Positions 33,526 through 44,578 of a DNA stretch of 64,000 nt are shown here, piece by piece. The stretch lies in NCBI GenBank assembly GCA_027382625.1, contig JAJKFJ010022678.1, positions 1-64,000 on the forward strand. Direction: 5' to 3'. Source of the stretch: Tetmemena sp. SeJ-2015. Lineage: Eukaryota > Ciliophora > Spirotrichea > Sporadotrichida > Oxytrichidae. The first letter of the stretch is position 1; each line of letters opens with the position of its first letter. The notes under the pieces were generated by a model, which saw nothing but the letters and a program-made list of their open reading frames with translations, was not told the DNA's origin and made no database searches. Made by a program: the position numbers and the translations under genes.

Positions 33526-35089
33526 ATGGCAGACAGTTCTTTTTTGAAAAATTTTACTTCAGATTAAGCCCAGCAGGCCTCCAAGCAAAAGGCTTTCTAT
33601 GAGAGCGACTCAGATGAGGAGCCTCAAAAACCATCTGTACAAAGCACAAACAACCTAGTGGAGTCACCTAGATTTGGGTAACCCAATCAAAATGGATCAT
33701 CTCTGACAAACGTACAAACAAGCTCCTAGTAAGTTGTCGCCTCATCCAGGTTCTCAACTAAGTCATCATAACCAATAAACTAGTCTGAGGAAGAGAAGAG
33801 GGTGCAAGATGCGGGAACTGAGGACAAAGATGGCTTCTCTCGAATCACGACCATCTAAAGCAATCAAAGTAATCGCTTCGGTAAACTTTAACCTTATTAG
33901 ATAATTAATAGCTAAAAATTCTTATAAAACCTTAAAAGTAGTTTAGCTCTTAGTAGCCTCAGTAGATGTAAGCTCAGGTACAACAAGTCACTCCCTAGAG
34001 CTCTATGAGTGAGGCTGATCGCTTAAAGATGCAGTAACTTGAAACTCTAGTAGGAGAGTATCGTACATAGATGAGTAAACTAGAGCGACTTCTCAAAGAA
34101 GATGAGGAATTGCAAAATGATCCAGAGAAAAGAGAGGAGGCAGAGAAGATGAGAGATTAGCTCAAGGATAGTCTCATCATACAAATGAATGAACTTAAAT
34201 TCCTCCAGAACTCACAAGTCAAGCTAGAGAAGAAGATTCACTCTGATAGAGTATGTGAGGCTTACTATGATGGAGAGAAAACTTGGTATGCCGCACTAAT
34301 CCTAGAAGTTTTTGAGGACACTCAAGAGGCAGAGATCGCTTGGATAGGTTATAAATCTCAGGAGAAAGTCCCAAAGCGCTCTTTAAATGTGCTCTTCCCA
34401 CCCAATCCTGATGACTTATTCGAGGGAGCTCAGTGTAACGCAGTTCTAGCTCAAGATGGCATGTGGTACCCTTGCCAAGTTGAGAAAATCCAAAGCGATG
34501 AAGCAGGTGCGAAAGACCTCTCCTCTGATCTGAACTCCATCTTACAGAAGTATATAGTGAAGTTCAAGCATAACAGCGCTCGAGTGACAGTGCCTTTGGA
34601 CTACATTCGCATAACCAAGGATCAAATGGTATAAAACCTACACAAGAAGCAGCAGATGCTAAATGGGGATAGTGATGAAGACCTTGGAGATTTTCAGATA
34701 CCTGAGCACCTGAGGATGAAGAGAGGCGATACTGATAAGATTAAGATGCAAAAGAAGAAGAAAGTAAAGGCTTTGAAACTCTCTCATAAGGTGAAACTCA
34801 AGAGCAGGATTCTAAAGCCAGGCAGAGCACTTGGCAAGACTTTACCAATAAGGCTGTGAAATAGAAGCAGGGACACTTTGCTGTCACTAAGAATCAGGAG
34901 AGCATCTTCAAGTCACCTGACACGATCATGGGTAAGGTTGGAGTGGTAGGCAGTGGAAAGGAGATGACTGCCTATGAAGCTTAGAAGATTAAATACTCTG
35001 AGAAATTCAAGCAAGATACAGAGAAAGAGTACAGAAGAGAATCTAGAGACTATGATAGCAAGTAAAGTTACAAAAGACCAAGATACTGA
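33526..35089 (+). CDS. SMNDC1: SMNDC1/SPF30-like splicing factor with Tudor domains
   Basis: Starts MADSSFLKNFTSDQAQQASK. The middle has a coiled region (RLKMQQLETLVGEYRTQMSK) and two Tudor-like units: CEAYYDGEKTWYAALILEVF...EIAWIGYKSQEKVPKRSL and CNAVLAQDGMWYPCQVEKI...YIVKFKHNSARVTVPLDYIR. The C-terminus has the SPF30 signature WQDFTNKAV, ESIFKSPDTIMGKVGVVGSG and KEMTAYEAQKIKYSEK, ending KRPRY, TGA 35087-35089. SPF30 binds symmetrically dimethylated Arg on Sm proteins and is needed for tri-snRNP joining in the nucleus. An IES (33914-33948) interrupts the N-terminal part. A one- or two-base frame change in an AAG-rich run at ~34745-34760 is needed to reach the C-terminal signature; whether it is a tiny IES, mutation or read error is open. 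Confidence 0.9.
33914..33948. other. IES in SPF30-like gene, pointer TAGCT
   Basis: TAGCT at 33909-33913 and 33944-33948. Removing 35 nt shifts frame into SSQQPQQMQAQVQQVTPQ, which continues to the Tudor region. Confidence 0.75.
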
Positions 35090-35160
35090 ACGAGAGAGAG
35101 AGAGTTTGAAAATAGTTTGTTATACCAATGAGAAATTATAATTAATTTAAGAATACTTGA

Positions 35161-36940
35161 TCATACTTTAGAGTTGTTTTTCAAAAAGATAAATTAAATA
35201 TACTTCATCTTGTTAGTTTCAAACATTGGATAATGATTCTCTCTTTCATCTTTTCCTCTTATCCCAAAAGTCAACTATAAAGAGGGTGTTTAATGATAAC
35301 TTTTTTTTCTTCTAAACTTACTATGCTCCTATGTTTTGTAGTAGGGGTGGTAGTTATTCTCTTTCATAAAATCTATGACTTTTTGGCTTTTGAGTTCGTT
35401 GACTTTATCAGCCACTGTTTTGGTTGACTTCATTTAGTAATCGTGAATAAGCGTTCCCATTTAAGAAGTAAATGAAGACAAAAAATCTGTCTCTAATTTG
35501 CTGCCTTTAAGAGAAGGGAGAGAGTCTTTTCAAACTATGCATGCATTCCTTTTCATGTTATGCTCTTTCCTTTGTTGTAACCTCATCGCTAAATTTAAGT
35601 GTGCTTCTGTACGTGGGGGAAGTGTCCATTCTCTTCAGAGACTGTATGGGCTCTTACCTCTGTACCCTCTCCGCAAAGTCTATATTACTTTTATTTGTCT
35701 TATTGCCCTGTACGCCACCTCTTGCACAGACTGGCTGTGTGTCTTCAAAGAACCTGTTCTACTCTTTTCGCTCAAACATCTAGCTAGATACGGTATACTT
35801 GTTCTGGTTGCTCACATAGTTCGCTTAGTATAATTGAGAGTGACTTTAAAACAGTCAGTAAGAACTTATTAAAGTGGTAAGAAAAAAGTGAGTTGGACTG
35901 GCTGCGGTCTTAGGAGGACTTCTTGAAGTCTGGTGCTCCTTGATAGTACGTGGACTGCGCTTGCTCTAAGCTGTAAAATAAGAGCGTTGGCAATTGTAAT
36001 ACACTCGAGGACTCTTACTCCTCTCTTGTGGTAGTCTGTTTGCCCCATTTGCGGAATATTAACTCGTGTTTAGGTCTGTCCCAGATCGGGAAGAATGAAG
36101 GAAGGTCTTTCTTTCACTGAAAGAAGCATCTTTATGTAGTTATTTCCCATTCGGTTACGAGACTGATGGATTGAGATGAGATTAAGAGTTGAGTGAGAAT
36201 GCAGTTTCCTTTACTGAGAGATAATTCTAGCTCGTGGGGTCTGGCTTAATATTGTTGAAGATCTTATTTTAAGAATTGCCCTTCGTTTAATAAGCATCCA
36301 CGCCTGTGCTTGTCTCACCCCTTCCCAATCTTGAAGGCGACTACTTAGGTTGCTGATAGTTTTGCATCCTAGAATTTTGAGTGTTGAAGAGATGGTCCCG
36401 AGACTAATCCTGACTCCTTTCTGAGAAATATTAGTGGTGCTACTGTTGCCCTGGTGTTTCATAGTTCTTCTAGGCTGACTACTGTTAATTTCTACCTGTT
36501 TAGAACTGCGAAGTACTCTGAGTGCTCTCGTAATTGTGCAGGTAACTTTAAATGGTGTTATATTGTTATTGAGCATGGGGGCGTGATGCCTATTTTTCAG
36601 GACCTCCAAGGTTATTCGCCTCCTCTGCATTACCAATCTTATTAGCAGCTCCTTCATTTCCAATTTCGAACTCTCTTCCATTATTCCTCGTTTTAGAGAT
36701 CTATCTCTCCTCGCTCTATCATACTTAAGAATTTTCAAGGTTCACTTGATGGAATTTAAGTGCGGATCTGGCTTCATTGTCATTGCTTCTAAGTTAGTAA
36801 TATTGCTGGTTATTAGCTGCTGCTGTATTTTAGTAGCGTTAGCGAGGGGACAAATATTAGTTGGCTTGAGCTTTGGTCGAGTGTAGTCCCAGTCTCTGAT
36901 CCCTCCTTACACTCGTATTCAGGCTCTAATCATCTTTCAT
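35161..36940 (-). CDS. Gln/Asn/Ser-rich low-complexity protein
   Basis: ATG 36940 gives MKDDQSLNTSVRRDQRLGLH, then NQYLSPRQRYQNTAAANNQQ. After a frame change near 36680-36730 the frame reads NKIGNAEEANNLGGPEKQAS and a long QNYETPGQQQHHQYFSERS-type tract, then SGTDLNTSQYSANGANRLPQ and SKRSPRTIKEHQTSRSPP. A last block, MGTLIHDYQMKSTKTVADKV then FMKENNYHPYYKTQEHSKFR, ends LKNNSKV at TGA 35161-35163. Mostly disordered and prion-like in composition; only the last ~80 residues look foldable. A longer open frame on the same strand (36211-36738) is Arg/Ile-rich and is a shadow. No function assigned. Its stop faces that of the SPF30-like gene 71 bp away. Confidence 0.65.
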
Positions 36941-37152
36941 AATATAAATCAAAACAATTATTTTGTATTATCTAAGTCTATTTTGAGTAACTTCATGGGT
37001 ATGAAATTATTCCTGATTTTGTTCTTAGTTGTAGTTGCTTTCATGCGCACTCTCTAAATAAAAATTAATACGCAATTACTACCTCCCTGATTTCTTATTA
37101 TGAATTTTCTTCTCTCACTATAAAAACATGCATTACAAATATCAATATAGAT

Positions 37153-40100
37153 ATGGATGAACTTCTTCACATGGGGGTAATAGGAAAAATAGTGAGAAGT
37201 GATTTGAGGGGAATGATGAATTTTATTTTCAATGTGAGTAAAATAGAAAACTAGAAAACTGCTGTAATAAAATTATTAGAAATGGAAGACGACTTCTGGA
37301 AAAGCTATAAGGAGGAACGACTCCTCAACAAGAAGAATTACGAGTCACTCCAGCAACTCACTCTTTACAATTATTTCTATATTGAAACATAGGATTTATC
37401 TTCTTTACTCTTAATGATGAGGATATAAAGAAATTGGCCCACTTGAAGAACAAGAAGGGAGAGTACTTGCTAGAGACCTACGACATAGGCTACCTGGTGG
37501 CCAACCTCGGCCACGAGTCCTTCCAGAACCTTGAGCGTCAGTTTGCTCTTTTCGATCAGAAGCGCCAGCAACTCCAAAACAGTCTTGCTAAACTTATCTA
37601 TAACGTATAGTAATATTTTTAGATTATAATTTCAAAAGAGGCGGGAGGATATTTTATGCTCTGGTTTAAGTTCTCTATTGAGAAGGTGATGTCGCCGAAG
37701 GAGAGCAAGAGCCCCAGCAAACGCGGAAGCACTATGGACTTGGCTGGACTGATCTCAGACAGGAAGAACGTTACCGACTTCAACAAGGAGTTCCTCCAAC
37801 TTACCCTCAAAGACTCCATCGCTCGCAAGCAGAGCATCTTACTAATTAAACTATCTATCTATTGCATTCTATTGGAAGTGCCAGCTTCAAATAATCACGA
37901 CCAACAACAACCAAGAACATATAATCCATCATAAGAGTTTTCTATTGTTGCAAAGAAGTAGAAACGGCTCCCAAGTTATAACTCCCAATTCAGGGAGGGG
38001 TAGTGAGAAGCAAGATGGACTCTCTATCCTGGCTAAGCTGAGAAAGAGCGAGGTGTCAGTGTATGAATTCATTTGGGCGTTCATGCAGGTGCTTGAGCAC
38101 GACAGAGAGGAAGAGTTGTTCATCACCAACGCACTCATCGAATTCTACGAACACATCATTACTATAATATACTATGTTATTATATCAAGGAGCATGTGAA
38201 GGAGCAGCCAGTGCAGTGGTAGGATGCCACCAACATTCTAATAGAGTTAATGCATGAGCAGGAGTTCATTGGCTAAGGAGCAGGCGGCACAGGTGGCTTA
38301 GGTAAACTGTCAGTGAAGGCTGAGAAGAAGATCAGACATCCCAAGAATAACATCCAGGAGAAGATGATTCGCAAGCTTGGCCTGGAGCTGCCAGACTTAG
38401 TAGGAGAAGACGAGAACAAGCTCAGCTTCTTTGTCAAGTCAAACAATGCAGACAAGAAGACTCACAAGAGCGGCATCAACTAGTAAGTTTCATTTTCGTT
38501 TGATTATTTGCTAGGACTCATTTGTTCAAACCAACTGGCCAGATACTTTGCCTTGACTTCAACTCCTCCGCTCTCTATGCTTATGATGCTGAGATCCAGG
38601 GCATTGAAAAACTGATAGTCCCCTAAGATCACCCCAATGATCCCACCATCCTTGATTTCGCTGTCGACAACAAAACTGAGAGGATAGGAGCATGCCTCAG
38701 AGACTTCAAATATTATCACTCATCTATGTTTGTCAATATGACTATACACTAAGCTTTTGGGAAACTGAGGACAACTTCAAATTTGAGAAGGTGATAAAGA
38801 CTAGCACTCTGTCCAATCTGCAAGTCAAGATTTGGTGTTTAGAGTCCTGCTCCAAGTGGATAACTACTGACAAGACCAACGCTCTGAATCTGTGGGATCT
38901 TGAATTTGAAGAGCCTAAGACCTTGCCTCGAATCCACGAGATGAAGATCATGGATGTAATTGATGTGGCAAGGATCGGAGCGATGCTTAGCTCTTCACTA
39001 GATAAGAAGATTATAGTGTGGGACTTGAAGGATTTTGAGCAGAGATTTGCAATTGACCTCAAGAAGTCCTTCTCTGTGCACACACTCAAGTACTCATACT
39101 AGCACGATCTACTGTTTACTGCCTCCTATGAAACTCAGATCAAGATTTGGCACTTTGACTCCGCTATTGAGTGCACAAACGTGAGTACTTTATCAGGGCA
39201 TGATAGCATGGTTACTGCAATTGACCTGATCCAGGACACTAACTACCTAGTCTCCTCTGATGATTTCGGCTGTGTCAATTTATTTAATATGGAATTATCT
39301 TATGGAATACTTTCGTTTTATATCAAGTGCTGGAATTTGAAGAATCAACAGTGCATTCAGACCTTCAGATTCAACTTGTAAGTGCTGATGTTAAGTGATT
39401 GAGTTTTAGTGAGATTTTGGTGGGCAAGTTGATAGGCGTGAGTCCCGAATCATTCATCTCAGTCTCCAACAGAATCTACCTGTTTAACTTGACGCAGCTG
39501 GATGTGGAGAACCTAGCCAAGACCAAGGCTACGATCTCCACCACCCAGGAACTCAAGAAACCCAAGAACGCTCCTAATCCACAGGAACTGGTTATGCGGA
39601 CTATCCAAGAGAACGAGATACTCGACATCTATAAATTAACTATATCAAGAATTCATGGATTGCTATAAGATCTTTTACAGCACTAAGAATGACCAGATAG
39701 TATGCGTTACCAAACAGGATGTGCGAATCATCGACTGCCTCACAGGCAAGCAAGTCAGGATCATGGTCAACCTCACCCGCAAGGATGAGGACATCACGGG
39801 AGTACTACTTGATGAGACTGAGAAGAGGTTCTTCGTGAGCGACCACATGGGCTCCATCTAATAAAAATGAAATATTTTTATTATTTTATTTTTGATATAA
39901 TTGTTCGGCTTCAACAGCGGCAAGCTCATAAGGCCTCTCCAGCACCACAAGAGGGAGGTTTCTTACATGCTGCTCGACAACAAGAACAACCTACTCCTTT
40001 CTTGTGGCTTCGACAACCTCATCATGGTCTAAGCTAGTTCAAAGGATGAACCACACGTACTCAGAGTTCTCAGACACCCTCGTGGAAGCGAAGACGTACT

Positions 40101-43100
40101 CATCTGCAAGGCAAGCTTCTACCTCAATATCAACATCATATACTTGATCTATTGAGATACTAATATGATAGCCACTGCAAATGATAAAACGGTACTGGTG
40201 TGGAACTATGAGAACATGCGGCTCATGGGAGTCTGCTACATAGAAGACTTAGATATAAGGTCCATCTATTTCCTTGAGCCCTACCCAATCCTCATACTCA
40301 TAGACTTCAGTGGCAGCACTTACTTCTTCCACCTACAATACTCTGAGAGTATGCAGTACTACAAGGCTCTCGGCAGGCTGGACATGGATGGCTCAACTGA
40401 CGAGTACTATTTCAAAGATTATCCCCGTTGTCTCGACACCTCAGTCTACTGTAGTCAACTAGAACTCAAGAATTAGCTCTCCTTGAAGAACTATAAGCTT
40501 TCTTTGACAAGTATTTAAGGATAAAGAACGAGTGCTTACTCGCATTTGGGACTAAGAATGGATATATCCTAACTTACGACTTCTCTTACTACTTGGAGTC
40601 ACATCTCAACCTGCAGCCAGTCACTGACAGGAGAGACTTCCCAGAGGCAAACCCACTCAGGAATGACAACATCGATGGCAGCAAGTACTTCCCACTTGGT
40701 CTCTCTAACATACTTGAGAGTGATGTCTTCAAGGACATAGATCCTTAGAAGAGAGTGAAGCAAATTGAGGGAGCTCATTTCTTGAAGCTAAAGAAAAAGA
40801 TGCATGGGAAAGAATGCATCAACTAGATCAAGATAGTCCGCATCCAAGAGAACAGATTCGTAATAAGTTGCTCCATGGATGGCTTTGTTAAGATGAGTAG
40901 CCTTAACCATGGAGACCTTGTCTGCTCTCTTAACATCTGTAACCCCTTACCTGCTCTATGGGAACTCCACTACACTAAGAACAGAAAGCGTTTCACCAAG
41001 ATCAAGCGAGCCATTCAAACTCTCAGAGTCATCAACCATCTCTTCAGAGGAGAATAACTTAATCCCAATCCTGATACAGACTAAGGACAAAGAGAGCACA
41101 CTATGTTCTTGACTCAAGCCTTCGACATAGACTACTTGATGACCAAGTATGGAGCTCAGAACTAGCATAAGACCATGAAATAGGCAACTAAGGAATATCT
41201 GAAGGTGCTTGAGAGTGAGGTAAGCTCCAAGACAACTCTGCGTAATCTACAGTATCGACAGAACAGGCTCAAAGAGGAGAAGAAAGAGAAGCACTTGAGG
41301 TCTGAGATAGAGACTCAGAAGGACAAAGAGAAGAGAGAAGCCTAGCAGGCTGCTGTAGCAAAGAGGAAAGATCTAGAGAAGCGCAGCCTTGTGCACGAGA
41401 ACAAACTGGACACTAGTATAGGTGAAGAGGACACAGCTATTGTAGAAGATGAGAAGTAGATCAAGCACAACATAGAGGTACAGCTGAACCAGCAGAGAAT
41501 CAGGTTAATCCTTATTCTCTTAATCAATTGCACTTACTTATTTTCACTTTATCTGTGATTGGTTTACCCAGGAACAAGCTGTCTATGAAAAGCGAGAAGT
41601 CTCAGTCAGATTTCTTTGCGCCTGTCATAAGCGAGGAACCTCCGAGTGACCGCATTAAGGAACTAGATGAGTAAGAGAAGCTAATGCGCGAGAAGCTGAA
41701 GGAGTCAGAGTTACTGGAGTTCACTCATGAGGAGACATTCAATCTGGAGAGAGCGCTCGAAAAGGCATAGAAGAAAGCAGATAAGAAAAGAATCAAAGGT
41801 CTGGGCCGGTTTGGAGCGGATGGCGAGATGGGAGGCATGAGCGGCATGGACGACACAAGCTCTACTAACTAAATCAAGAGAGGAATTGAGATGCGAAGAC
41901 AGACTGTCAAGATCATACCAGGATTAGTCTAGAGGCAAGTGTTGAGCACGAAGAGTTGGATAGAGCACGCTGAGGAAAAGGGAACACATCTTATTTAATC
42001 TCGATGTTGAATTTATTCTAGAACAATAGTTTCGCACCCTAGTAACTCCAAAAAGGCATTTAAGGAAATCCTAAAGAGCCTTCATCTTAAAGTTAACAAG
42101 ACAAAGGTATAGGTGAGTAAGAACAAGGAGGGTAAGATGCAGTTCCAAGACCCCACTGTTTCACTACCCACAGGAGAGACAACAATTGCCAAAGATCACT
42201 CTATGAGCACCCTCCTTCCCTCTTACAATTCCAAGATTATCAGTTCTCCCAAGTTTGACCTTTCTCCAGCCAATAACAACAATCAGACTAATAAGGATAT
42301 TCAGTCCGTGCTTACTTAAAATACTAGCTAGCAACAACTCCTGCTACCTCCTTCAACTTTTGAGCAATCTCTTAAAGCCCTTAAACAGCCTGAGGTTATT
42401 AAAATTCGTGAGAATTCTTCCTCTATGATGGGCAGGTCTTAATCCCAGAGTTAGATGCTAAACCTCCCCAGCATTTATAGAAATAACCTCTCACTAGCTG
42501 ATAAGATAGACTTGGAAGTTTAAAATGCTTTTGACTGGATCGATAAACACGTCTCTGATAAGCTGGAAGTGGAACTCCAAGCCAAACAAGCAGAACAGAA
42601 AAAGAAATAGCTTAAAATAAATCAGTCTAGAAATGTAACACCACACTTGAATAAATACAACAGCCTTGCCAACTTTAAATCACAGGACAGAGATAGAAAT
42701 AGCTTGGAGAGGAGTCAAGGTGTGATGACTCAGAGTAGTATAGTCCTTGCCAGACTGGAAAAGCAGAATGGCTCAACGATTCTAAACAGAGAAATGGGAG
42801 GAGATAGTCTGATGAAGCAGAGTACAATAAGTGCTGGCTACCAAAAGGTTTAGAACCATTTCTGGAACAAGAAGAATTTATATAGAGATATTTATAATAA
42901 AGCTTTTAGAAATCTCGTTAGGTAGAGGAGATAAGCTTGAAGCGAAGGGGAGTCTAAAACTAAAGCAATGACGAGAGGATGGATTTAATTGTGAACTCCA
43001 AACTCTCGAATGTATTTGAAAGAGGTAGAAATTAAAGTCTGACACTATTGTAAAGTCCTAGTACAGGATTACCTTCCAATGCTTAGAATTCAATGACTTA

Positions 43101-43386
43101 GATAAATCCTAATGTGAGCAACACTTTCATTTCTGATGCTGATACTCTCCTGCTTTTGAACAAACACAAGCCTCCATTCGATTTAGAGAAGAAGAGCCAA
43201 TTTATAAACAGCCAGAGAAGAGGTCTGCCTTTTTCTTCACCTCAGAATATTCAAAGCTAGCTTGACAGAGATAGGCTTTTCATTTCAAATAAGATGAAAA
43301 GGGCTTTGTATGATTAAAGCAAGAAGGATATCAGTAGACTCGGTTTAAGCAAAGCCATCCAAGTTAAAAGTTAAAGCTAGCTTTGA
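37153..43386 (+). CDS. Very large WD40-repeat and coiled-coil protein (ciliary type)
   Basis: ATG 37153 (MDELLHMGVIGKIVRSDLRG) opens a gene of roughly 1,900 codons. Order of parts: helical N-terminus (LKNKKGEYLLETYDIGYLVA; VYEFIWAFMQVLEHDREEEL); WD40 repeats at ~38530-40900 with repeat ends such as TLSFWETEDN-like LSFWETEDN, ALNLWDLEFE, KIIVWDLKDF, QIKIWHFDS, FGCVKCWNLKN, KTVLVWNYENM and SMDGFVKMSS; a highly charged coiled coil at ~41200-41960 (QNRLKEEKKEKHLRSEIETQ); and a Ser/Asn-rich tail ending SKAIQVKSQSQL, TGA 43384-43386. IESs at 37366-37412, 39279-39326 and 41998-42015 and introns at 38483-38514, 39378-39409 and 41504-41571 are placed; others remain. WD40 plus coiled coil of this size resembles CFAP-type axonemal proteins, which is an inference. 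Confidence 0.82.
37366..37412. other. IES in WD-repeat gene, pointer ACTCTT
   Basis: ACTCTT at 37360-37365 and 37407-37412. Removing 47 nt joins YESLQQLTL to NDEDIKKLAHLKN in frame. Confidence 0.9.
38483..38514 (+). other. Intron in WD-repeat gene
   Basis: GTAAGT...TTGCTAG, 32 nt. Splicing joins HKSGINQ to THLFKPTGQILCLDF. There is no matching direct repeat, so it is an intron rather than an IES. Confidence 0.8.
39279..39326. other. IES inside a WD40 repeat, pointer TCAA
   Basis: TCAA at 39275-39278 and 39323-39326. Removing 48 nt restores SSDDFGCVKCWNLKNQQCIQ, a normal WD40 blade end. Confidence 0.88.
39378..39409 (+). other. Intron in WD-repeat gene
   Basis: GTAAGT...GTTTTAG, 32 nt. Splicing joins FRFN to FEILVGKLIGVSPESF. 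Confidence 0.8.
41504..41571 (+). other. Intron in WD-repeat gene
   Basis: GTTAAT...TTACCCAG, 68 nt with a pyrimidine-rich 3' part. Splicing joins LNQQRIR to NKLSMKSEKSQSDFF. Confidence 0.75.
41998..42015. other. Very short candidate IES carrying an in-frame TGA, pointer ATTTA
   Basis: ATTTA at 41993-41997 and 42011-42015. The 18-nt segment preserves frame but contains TGA; removal joins EEKGTHLIY to SRTIVSHPSNSKKA, extending the WD-repeat protein by roughly 450 codons. If it is not an IES, the protein ends here and a second gene follows. Confidence 0.55.
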
Positions 43387-43482
43387 TAAATTTGATAAGC
43401 AATATTGATTCTTTATTCTCTAATTCTTCTATGTCTTTAAGTCCTTAAAGTAAAGAAAAATAGTCTAAAAGTTTAGTAAACT

Positions 43483-44339
43483 TCATTAATTATTTTTGAT
43501 TTTTTAAGCTTATTCATTCCTCTTTTGTAAATAGGACAAAAAGTATATTCCACCTACACCCAGTCCCATGATCCACTGCTAGATAATCATCATGAACAAT
43601 GTCTCTCCTCTCTTGATAGTCATATGATCTTAATACTTATTTTTGAGAATCTTGTCGGGGCTGCCGTAAATATACTCGAGGTCACCTGAGCAGAACTTTC
43701 CTTCATAGCTGAACCTCACATAGTGGAGACCAACAAAAGCAAATGCTGTCATCAGATCAAGTAGCGAGTAGAGAAGGTACCAGAAAGTTATTTTTCTCGT
43801 GAGGTGTTGCCTTATCAAAGCCTGCTGATCTCCATGTTTATCATAGATAATCTATAAAAAATGAATGATTTTGAGACCTGCTAAGGAAGGGATTAAATTG
43901 TTGTTACCCTTAAAAGCTTGTAAATTCTGAGGCCGAATCTAATCGATTGAAGGTATCCAAGAACTGTGTATATTAGGAGTATAGCTTCGAATCTGTCAGA
44001 GACTAGGACCACGTCATCTTTGGCCTTAGTATCTTCATGATTATAGGAGTAGCATTTATTTTCGCTTTCTTTTCTCAATCCTCGCCATTAAGCAGAACTT
44101 GCTATAGTCGAACTACAAAGCAAGAGCAAGGAAGTCGTCATCAAGTCAGTGAAAACTTAATTTCTCTTTGATTCTCTCTCATTCTCGCGCTCAGTATCTG
44201 CGCTTTCGATTTCAAAGTTATCAATCTGCACTCTTTCTTCAGATTAAGCAGCGACCTGAACTTAATCAAATTAAGTGTTAAACTTATTGTGATGAGATTT
44301 AAGTTTTCTGCTCTTATTGATAATGCTCCGGGGAGCCAT
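43483..44339 (-). CDS. Small multi-pass membrane protein
   Basis: Starts MAPRSIINKSRKLKSHHNKF at 44339 and ends FLSYLQKRNEQAQKIKNN, TGA 43483-43485. An acidic stretch (SEERVQIDNFEIESADTERE) is followed by VVLVSDRFEAILLIYTVLGY and, after an AT-rich interruption near 43850-43895, TFWYLLYSLLDLMTAFAFVG and QWIMGLGVGGIYFLSYL. Three or four hydrophobic segments suggest a small integral membrane protein. Between the last two lies FCSGDLEYIYGSPDKILKN. No family recognised. Converges on the WD-repeat gene (about 100 bp between stops). Confidence 0.6.
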
Positions 44340-44578
44340 CTTCAGTCTCTCTTTAAGGTGAGTACAATTTTTAAATTTTGGAAGTCATCAGTAGTTTTAA
44401 AAATTATCTTATAACTCTAAAAATAGACAGTAATTATTGAAGATTCTCTCTTTAAAATATTTTAAAATATAACTTTAATTCTATGAATGCTGTCAAAAAA
44501 TGATAATAAATTCTATAAATAAAGGCGATAAACTTGCTTCTGCCATCAGATATATGAAAATTTATGATTAAATATTTC

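Noticed and set aside
35498..35833. Overlapping plus-strand ORFs, Cys/Phe-rich
   Set aside because: Three frames overlap and all lie opposite the minus-strand Q/N-rich gene; composition is that of an antisense shadow.
36211..36738. 175-codon minus-strand ORF
   Set aside because: Arg/Ile-rich, no domain; another frame of the same strand gives a Gln/Asn/Ser-rich sequence with TAA/TAG as Gln that runs on beyond both ends, so this is a shadow.
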